Part shown: in pieces, positions 57,101-64,000 of the stretch
How positions within the stretch are numbered: the first letter of the stretch is position 1
Layout: the number at the start of each line of letters is the position of its first letter
DNA from: Oikopleura dioica
Taxonomy: Eukaryota > Chordata > Appendicularia > Copelata > Oikopleuridae
Assembly: GCA_907165135.1 (NCBI GenBank)
Contig: OU015569.1
Span: 868,001-932,000 of the forward strand
Reading direction: 5' to 3'
DNA length: 64,000 nucleotides
Program-made: the position numbers and the translations under genes
The notes under the pieces: generated by a model
The model's input: the letters and a program-made list of their open reading frames with translations, nothing else
Databases searched by the model: none
Told to the model about the DNA's origin: nothing

Positions 57101-60100
57101 AGTCATATCCTCCTTGGTCGATCCTGGCAAGATTCTGCTGAAACAGTAACCCTCTGGGCAGTCTTTTTCAATGGGCTTGCAATGGCAGATTCCGAGATTG
57201 TGTGCTTTCCATGGTTCGAGAGTTCGATGGTAGCAGATATCTGAAATGGTTTTGTTGAAGTCCGGATTGTTCTCGTTCGTCCAATTGTCGCAAGGACAGT
57301 CTTCATCATCTGAAGTGCACTTGGTCCTCAACGTCTCGATCGACCAAAAAGCGTTTTTATCGTTGACGATCAGGTCGGGGAATTTGGAGGCTTCAGCGTG
57401 CACCCAAGCTTGTTCACGTTTAATTTCGGCCAAAGATCGGTTCTGAAAATAATTCTTGATTGGAATGCACTTGATTCCGCGAGCCACGAAAATAAGAGTT
57501 AAAACAATCTTTCGTAAGTAGCGGAATGAGTGTTTTTCTAAGAAATCTCGTCGGATTTATTTTTCAATTTTAAAGCTGATTGAAGCAATTCTTACCTTCT
57601 TGTTTGTTCTGATCGGCGGGTTAGTGGTATCAAAAGAATAGCTGCACTTTTCCGCAGACGGAAGTGGGTACTTGATCATATCGGCAAAAGTAGCAAAGAG
57701 ATCCAATTGACCAACAGGAAGATCATAGTTTGAACCCCAAAGAGACTGGTCAGTTCCCTTCGGCCACCAGACTAAGAATGGAACTCTGTGACCGCCTTCG
57801 AAGACAGAAGCCTTCTTTCCACGAAGTGTTCCAAATCTCACATGTCCCTGGAAATCCTGGTTCGCAAATCCCGAGCCATCTGGGCCATTGTCAGAAGTGA
57901 ACATGACAAAAGTATTATCCGCAATGTTGAGATCTTCGAGCGTTTTCATGAGCATACCAATTCGATCATCAAACTCGCGGATCTGCTCTCCAGCTTTTCC
58001 AATGAATCCACCTGGCCTGGCGTAGTCGTATTCTTCAATATGCGAGAATGGGCGATGAGGAGCACGGAAAGCAAGATACATGAAGAAGGGCTGGTTCTTT
58101 TCGGCGATGTGGTGTTTTGCTTCGACGAAGTTTTTGCTCGCCTCTTCGTGGAAGTTTTTCATCACTTCACGAGAATCAAAAGATGGTTGAGTTCTTGGCG
58201 AATTGAATCCATATCCTCCGTATTTCTTCGTGTGTGCCCACTCCCAAAGCTTGAAGCGCGCTCGCTGATCGTCGGTATAAGTTTTCAGGCCGTTTTCAGG
58301 ATTAAGAGGTCCTTAATTCGTTGATTAGTTTTGTTTGCTTCAAGTTGATTTCAAATTAGATCAACAGAAAACGTGAGTGCCTGTGATAACTTAATGTAAC
58401 CACAAGTCCGGTCTTCTCTCTCTAATCACTGCTACTTTGAAGGGCGGCGGGTTAAGGATGCACAGGTGCTGCGATTAGCGAAATTAACTTACCGTCAGGT
58501 TCGATTCCTTGGTACTGGAGGAAAGCATCTGCGACCCGATCCACGAACGCCTTGGCCTCTGCCTTGGAATGAAAGTGACGTGGCTTTCCTTCCGCGCCAT
58601 AAGGTGCCTCGATGATGTCAGCTGAGTTCGCTGAGTAGATGAATTTGTACATGTTGGAGCTGAACTCGTAGTTCTCCCGCAACTGCTGGAACTCGGTGGC
58701 ATTTAGATTCGGCCGGATTATTTCCTGATCCATGGACTTAATGTTACCGCGCACAACGAATTTCATCGCGACTGCGGGATTAAACGACGTATTGCCTTGC
58801 TGAGGCTGTGGACGGAGGTTAACCGAAGTGTCTCGTTTTCGCCGATCGTCACATTTCAACTCGATGTCTCGGATGAGATCGATTCGTGCAAGCATGTTCG
58901 CGACCAAATCCATGATGTATGACTCGACTTCTCGTCTTCGCTCGTTCTTTTCTTTCGATGTTGCTCCTCGATTGGCGTAGTTTTTGAAGAATCGGACGGT
59001 GAAAGTTGGATCGATCTAAAATATCAAATAAACGAAGTGATGCTAGCGCGAAATTTTACCTTTTTAAACTCTCCTCCATCGTGATCTGGCCATGGACCCA
59101 TCACGTTTATCATGGAGTCGGCAATTTCTTGCTCAGTTCGTTTTCTCGAAGAAAGAAGGGAGTTGTTCTCGACGACGATTCTCTCGACAAATTGGAATTT
59201 GTTGAGCCTAGATACATGTTAATAATTTGACAGTCATTGATATATCATTCGCAATCGTTAAATATTGCATTGAAATAATTTTTACTTACGCAACAGTCTC
59301 ATTTCTAGTCATAGTGAAGAACGAAGCCTCGAGTGCTTGAAGCATGTCTCCAAATGTTTCATCGTTGAAAAACTGCACAAGCTCATCTGGCCTGTTATTT
59401 TTCGCAGTTCTAAGGGTGTCTTCCAGGCTATCGAACCAGTCACACTGACTAACTTCTTCAGGCTCGCTGCACTGGTTCTCTTCAGAAAGATCAGAGCACG
59501 GTTCTCCAGTTGTTCGTTCAACAGTGAGTTTTGTGTAACGATCAAGAATTGGGTAGCCAGCTCCAGACCAGGGGCGGAAGCTTTCGCCCTGGAAATGCTT
59601 GAATAAACCACTTCGTCCGATGATGTACTGCATGTTCTTCGAGATCCAATCATCGCGAACTTGAATTTCAATGTTAAAAATCGCTCTTATCGCCCAAAAA
59701 CTGACAAATTTCCATGTTCAACCAAACTTACTTCTTAGATTGTCGTTGTACATATGCGCATCATCTCGAATATCAACATAGATGCCATAAGATCGAAGAG
59801 ACTCAATATTGTAATCGTCTCTGAAGAAAGCAGCTCCTGGGTAGCAGCAGTAGGAGAAACTGTTGAAGCCAGTATCGTAGCCCCACTTGAGAACACCTTC
59901 TTGGAGAGCGAAGTTCTAATTTTTAATTATTTTCGAGCCGAAGTTAGGGTTAGGGTTAGAAGTTGAGAAAGAGAGAGCTAAGTTACCTTGTAGTCTGTGT
60001 TGTCAGGATCGCAGAATCCCTGTCTGCTTGGGCAAGAGGTATCTTGAATTTCCTGATATTTCGCATCGTCTCCTCGGTTCACTGCTTGGGCCATACATTC

Positions 60101-61779
60101 GTCGACGCAAGAAGCATACAGTGCCGCGTTGAACCGTTTCGGCAAACATCTCCAGCTCTCTTCGCAATCGTTTCTAAGCAAAACATCCGCGCCGAACCAG
60201 CATACTCGCTGAGCGACATTGCCCATTGCCTCTCCGTCTTCACCGATATCCATGTACATGTAATCGTTGACGGCTGGATCGTAAGCGCCTCCATTGTAGA
60301 CAAGTCGCTAAATTAGCATAAAACCCAAGTCGGAGGAAAAAAGAGGAATACCTGGAAGTCACTGGCCTGTCGACGTCTTCGTCTCTCTTCATTTGCTTCT
60401 TCATCGCCGAATTCATCACTCTGCGTTACTCGGCATTCAGTGTAGTGGTCGATCGAGAAGATCTTGGTGATCTTGGCTTCTGTAGGCTGAGCCTTTCCAA
60501 CGAGGTAGGTCCTGTAGCCTGCGCGCTTGAACATCTGCGGGATAATCTTTCGCCCGTGTTCCAAATACATCGGTTTGTAGTGATAGTCGCCTCTTCTCCA
60601 GCTGTGACGGCCCGTCATCAAACAGTAGCGGCTGGGAGCGCATCGAGCAGTGCAACTGTGGCCATCTCGGAAGTTGATTCCCTTCGAGACCAGCCGATCC
60701 AAATTCGGCGTCGGAATTAGCTACAAATAATGCTGCAATTTTACAATTTAGAAAATAGCCACGAACATGGGCGGAAATGGACACACGATTAGGTTCATAT
60801 CGTGGCTTTTTGTTACGGATTCGGCAGGCTGACGTAAGTATCTACTTCACTTTCTAATTTTGTCATTCCATTTATTATGGCAAAATACAAGTTTAGGTTA
60901 AATTTTTCAGGCACCGCAAATTTTGAAACAATAAACATTTAAATCTAGGCCGAATTATGAGAAAAAATCGAAATTGCCGAAGAAAAGACGGTTCACCCTA
61001 ATTATGTCGCGAATGTCGTGAATGTCGTGAATCTCGTGAATGTCCTAGCCAAAAAAAATATTACGATATACTGTATAATATAATATAGTATATTAAATAT
61101 ACAGTATATTATATGTATATCATATACATTCACGACATTAACGACATTCACGACAAAGTCAGGGAGTCCCCAAAAGCCAGCTAATTTATATTTACAATTT
61201 ATAGTTAGGATTAAAGTAAGGGTTACTTTATGAGTTTATTCTTACCTTTGAAGGATTATTGACAGAAAGATCAGCCCAACTCATGTCGTCCGTGTTGATG
61301 ACAATGACATTCGGGCAGTTGACGTCGTCCTGCTGGCCGAGTTCTCTGTGAGCTCCGCAGGAATTGACTCCTCGGACCCAGTTGTTCTCTCTCTCTGTAT
61401 CGGTCTGAGCGAATTCCCAGTAGTCAGAATTGAAAACGTTCATTTTTCTGTTGTAAATTCTGTTGCCATCGGCGTCGGTGAAATTAGTAGCGACCTCGTT
61501 GGTGTCGAACTCTTCGCTGAATCGCTCGACCCAGTCGGCTACTTCGAAGCTGTCTGGAACAAAGAACGCATTTCCCGGCTGGCTTTTGACGAAGAACTTC
61601 AGGTCGACTGGCGATTTCTCTTTGCGCGGCTCATAGTTGCCATTCTCCTTGGAGTTTCCGCCCCATCTGTTGTTCGGAACGTGGACTGGTCCTTTTTGAT
61701 CAGGAAAGTCAGCCGAAGCCCAACGATTCTCTCCTTCGGCACTGGCGAATGCCAGCAGGGGCACAAACGACCCCTTCAT
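54157..61779 (-). CDS. Very large sulfatase (about 2,100 residues)
   Basis: Sulfatases hydrolyse sulfate esters using a formylglycine made from cysteine. The first exon has a short signal-like start (MKGSFVPLLAFASA). The metal-binding NVIVINTDDMSWADLS comes next, and exon 2 has the activation motif CAPSRYCLMTGR, fitting C-x-P-S-R. The second half of the catalytic domain comes about 750 residues later: FFMYLAFRAPHRPFSH, VMFTSDNGPDGSGF, LRGKKASVFEGGHRVPFLVW. A single exon of about 1,040 codons (54.3-57.4 kb) follows, with sulfatase C-terminal features (GRYKLVRWNPP, FYELWDLNINPGERQL) among long unassigned stretches. The last small exon ends FVKYGIVNC. Known animal sulfatases are 500-900 residues, so the insertions are unusual. 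The substrate cannot be told; an extracellular or lysosomal site is likely. Confidence 0.85.
60990..61150. repeat. GTCGTGAAT tandem repeats inverted around an AT core
   Basis: GAATGTCGTGAATGTCGTGA on the left is mirrored by CACGACATTAACGACATTC on the right. Between them lie about 80 bp of alternating AT with its own TATACTGTATA-type palindromes. It sits in the first intron of the sulfatase gene and could form a long hairpin. Confidence 0.75.
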
Positions 61780-62109
61780 AATTTTTCAGCTTTTCTCTTG
61801 ACGGAGAAAAAAAGACTGAGAATTTGGCGCTCCGAAGATCGCGCATTCAAAATCGTGAATTCGGGAAGAGGGCGCTCGAGCGGAGCGTCGCTGCGCATCG
61901 AAAAATCACTAGAAATGAAGATTTTTTTTCGATGATTCCGAGTTTTTTCTTGGTACTTTTAAAGAATCGATAATTTTGATTTCTTTAACAATCAATGAAA
62001 AAATTTTATGAGACGAAAAAGAGTATTTTAGTTGAATAAAATAGATAACATGAATCTTTTAGGTTATAATCTTGATAAGATCAATCATAGGGTTAGGATT
62101 AGGGTTAGG

Positions 62110-62269
62110 CTTGACTCGGAAGCCTGTGCGGAAAACCTGAGTCAGGGTCTGAAGGATCTTCAATAAACTGACGCGCAGCGGCTTTTACTAAACAAAGCCG
62201 CGTAGCGGCTTTTCATTAGTGATCCTTCAGATCCTGACTCAAGTTTTCTTCACAGGTTGTTAGGGATAG
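62110..62269. mobile_element. Palindromic MITE, family A, in TTAGGG-like sequence
   Basis: The arms are GGAAAACCTGAGTCAGGGTC and ATCCTGACTCAAGTTTTCTT around GCGCAGCGGC and GCCGCGTAGCGGC hairpins. The element is flanked on both sides by GGGTTAGG-type sequence, consistent with an 8-bp duplication of a telomere-like target. Confidence 0.85.
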
Positions 62270-62715
62270 GGTTAGGGTGAGAGACTGTAAAAATAAAATT
62301 TTCTTTTCTCTCTCTCTTTTTTTTTGGTTGGTTAGAAGATAGGCAAAGAAATCTATAAGCTCTTATGCTCCAGCGTGAAGTAATCTACCGCCAAGAATTA
62401 AGATTAGTACTGTCACATTTTCTGAAACACTTTTTATGTCATCTCAAATGTTCCTCATCGTTTGTCGTTTTAAAAACTTGTGTTCTCATGCATTTTGAGT
62501 ATTTAGAATTCGTCCAGAGCAAGTTCGAGAAAATCCCACTTGTTCGAGCTGGGAGAAAAGAATGCTCCGTAAAATTCTTGTAAAGTTATTAGCACACCAG
62601 TTCTGCGGGCTGCCACATCTGAGAGGAAATTTTTACACAGCTGGGATTTATCGAGAGTTCATTTTCCAGTCGAAGTTCAAAGAAAAAACAAGCTTTTTTC
62701 ATGTAACAGTACTAG

Positions 62716-62848
62716 TTGGGCTCGGCAACCTGTGTAAAAAACCTGAGTCAGGGTGTGAAAGTACTTTGATGAAAAGCCGCTACGCGGCTTATAATTAAAG
62801 ACGTTTCAGATGCTGAATCAGGTTTTCTACGCAGGCTTCCGAGCTCAA
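62716..62848. mobile_element. Palindromic MITE, family A
   Basis: A 133-bp copy with ends TTGGGCTCGGCAACCTGTG and CCGAGCTCAA and one central GCCGCTACGCGGC hairpin. The target duplication is not recognisable. Confidence 0.87.
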
Positions 62849-63164
62849 ATTTGAATGGAGCATTGAGCAAGTTGAAGTGCTTAAAAAGAAGAAGACGCAG
62901 CGACGTGGGAGACGAGGGCATTCTAACGAGCTAGGAACATCAGCGCTTTTCACCTGCTTCGCGAGGACAGGACTCTCGATAATGAAAATATGGATTTTTG
63001 TGGCTGGCGAGCACGTGCTGAATATTTCACAACTCCGGGAACGCTTCAGTGAGAGTGTTACGGCACGCTTACAGATTTCGAGATTAATTCATTCAGAGCT
63101 TGTTTGATTTTGTCTAACTTCCCTTTTTTTATGAAGATTGAATCCAATAATTAGATTTTAATGA

Positions 63165-63211
63165 TCTTTTAAACCCTGACTCAGGCTTTCTACACAGGTC
63201 GCCGAGCCCAG
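63165..63211. mobile_element. Half of a family A MITE (right arm only)
   Basis: AACCCTGACTCAGGCTTTCT and CACAGGTCGCCGAGCCCAG are present; no left arm is found just upstream. Confidence 0.75.
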
Positions 63212-63444
63212 TTGTCGAGTGCAGGTTAGGGTTTGAGCCTTACATGTGGTTTGACTTATCTAAAAAAATAAGGGACAGACGTCTTTTAGAAAGCGCGTTT
63301 GTTGCGAGTAACAAGGCGATCAGGAATTCGAAAATAATCAGAACATGACCCAAAACTCAATCCTTCGTTCCAGCGGTTCAAATCAGCTCCTCTCTCTCAT
63401 ATTCTTACAAATTTTTAAGAAAAACTGCCAATAACACGTTAACG

Positions 63445-63988
63445 CTTGAACGCATATTGCGCAGATTTCTGCGCAGAGCACCTTCCAAGCTCGATAACTC
63501 AACTTTTACTTTATCAAAATTTAAAATGAACACCCACTTTTCGGACTCTTTTTCGATGAGGAATCTAAATCTGTCATCAAAAAAATTTTGTGGCCTCAGG
63601 TTAAAATTTTGGCTTCAGAGCGAAAATTTCCGTCCCTTTTAAATTCTCGAAATTTTCCTTATAAACTGATTCTTTTTTGACGAAATCTGCTAATTTTATT
63701 TTAGTAAAAATAAATCTAAAAGGTATCAAAATGACGATATATTTAAAACTATATCATCTTTTGTATAACAATCGATAAAACTTGAGAAAATGGCATTTTT
63801 TAGGTAATACTTGAAATCACTTGTTTTCGCGAGGTTAAGGTTAGGGTTAGGATTTTAAACTATAATTAGCTTCTTCGCAAGCGTCTGAGCTTCATTTTGG
63901 TAGATTCGGTTTTTTCAAATCTCGACCACAATCGTCGCTACAACGCTCCAAAGGTGCTGCGCAGAAATCTGCGCAATATGCGTTCAGC
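63445..63988. mobile_element. Inverted-repeat element with TTGCGCAGATTTCTGCGCA ends
   Basis: The left end TGAACGCATATTGCGCAGAT is matched by the right end ATCTGCGCAATATGCGTTCA. The arms themselves contain the palindrome TGCGCAGATTTCTGCGCA. The interior, about 470 bp, is AT-rich and without a long frame. The right end is only 12 bp from the window edge. Confidence 0.75.
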
Positions 63989-64000
63989 AGGAAAAAAATT

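Larger units (their letters stand above)
61780..64000. other. Gene-free right end with transposons
   Basis: No gene is recognised. The stretch holds two family A MITEs, half of a third, several TTAGGG units (near 62090, 62265 and 63838) and a separate inverted-repeat element at 63445-63988. Confidence 0.6.

Noticed and set aside
63360-63400. A tRNA-like T-loop (GGTTCAAATC)
   Set aside because: No acceptor stem, anticodon arm or D-loop could be paired around it.
1-64000. Nematode origin, suggested by 45-nt introns and TTTTCAG acceptors
   Set aside because: CFAP206 implies motile cilia, which nematodes lack, and the telomere-like repeats are TTAGGG rather than TTAGGC.
1-64000. CRISPR arrays, bacterial operons or phage genes
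   Set aside because: All solid genes are spliced animal genes. The regular repeats are palindromic transposons with target duplications, not spacer arrays.

Overview
This is nuclear DNA from a compact animal genome. Protein families such as ephrin, CFAP206, RIF1, GET4, CIB, RBM12 and thyroglobulin type-1 are recognisable. Most introns are only about 40-60 nt, with GT...AG ends and TTTTCAG/TTTAG acceptors. Genes of one strand are packed with 75-400 bp between them, and several start just behind a TTTAG|AATG site that looks like a spliced-leader acceptor. A motile-cilium protein (CFAP206) and short TTAGGG tracts argue against nematodes. The best fit is a larvacean (appendicularian tunicate, Oikopleura-like). 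That is an inference; no diagnostic spliced-leader gene is visible.

Layout. Positions 0.5-3.5 kb hold a membrane protein with Sel1-like repeats (+), a secreted thyroglobulin type-1 protein (-) and a small type I membrane protein (-). A tandem Cu/Zn superoxide dismutase (+) lies at 5.7-6.8 kb, a RING protein (+) at 7.2-9.2 kb and an ephrin (-) at 10.9-14.05 kb. The 14-24 kb stretch is gene-poor and rich in small inverted-repeat transposons. A single-exon acidic protein with SUMO-type motifs (+) is at 24-25 kb. From 26 to 46.2 kb nine genes lie head to tail on the minus strand. In transcription order they are GET4, malic enzyme, UTP14, NUP85, CFAP206, a SAC3-domain protein, an RNA 5'-triphosphatase-type phosphatase, an RBM12-like protein and a CIB-type EF-hand protein; much of this set concerns RNA processing and export. 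RIF1 (+, 47.3-53.7 kb) is divergent from GET4. A very large sulfatase (-, 54.2-61.8 kb) converges on RIF1.

Mobile DNA dominates the non-genic sequence. One palindromic element family (ends CTGGGCTCGG...CCGAGCCCAG, 8-bp target duplications, 110-290 bp) has about 17 full or partial copies. Several other inverted-repeat elements and a 0.83-kb inverted duplication are also present.

The most notable result concerns transposons and introns. An 860-bp hAT-like element sits inside a RIF1 coding exon. Its 8-bp target duplication, GCTGAGGT, supplies both splice sites (GAG|GT and TGAG|), so removing 868 nt restores the uninterrupted reading frame. Two copies of the palindromic family also interrupt coding exons (Sel1 and thyroglobulin genes), and their terminal repeats carry candidate donor and acceptor sites. 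The window therefore seems to catch intron birth from DNA transposons. Splicing itself is inferred; no RNA data are available here.
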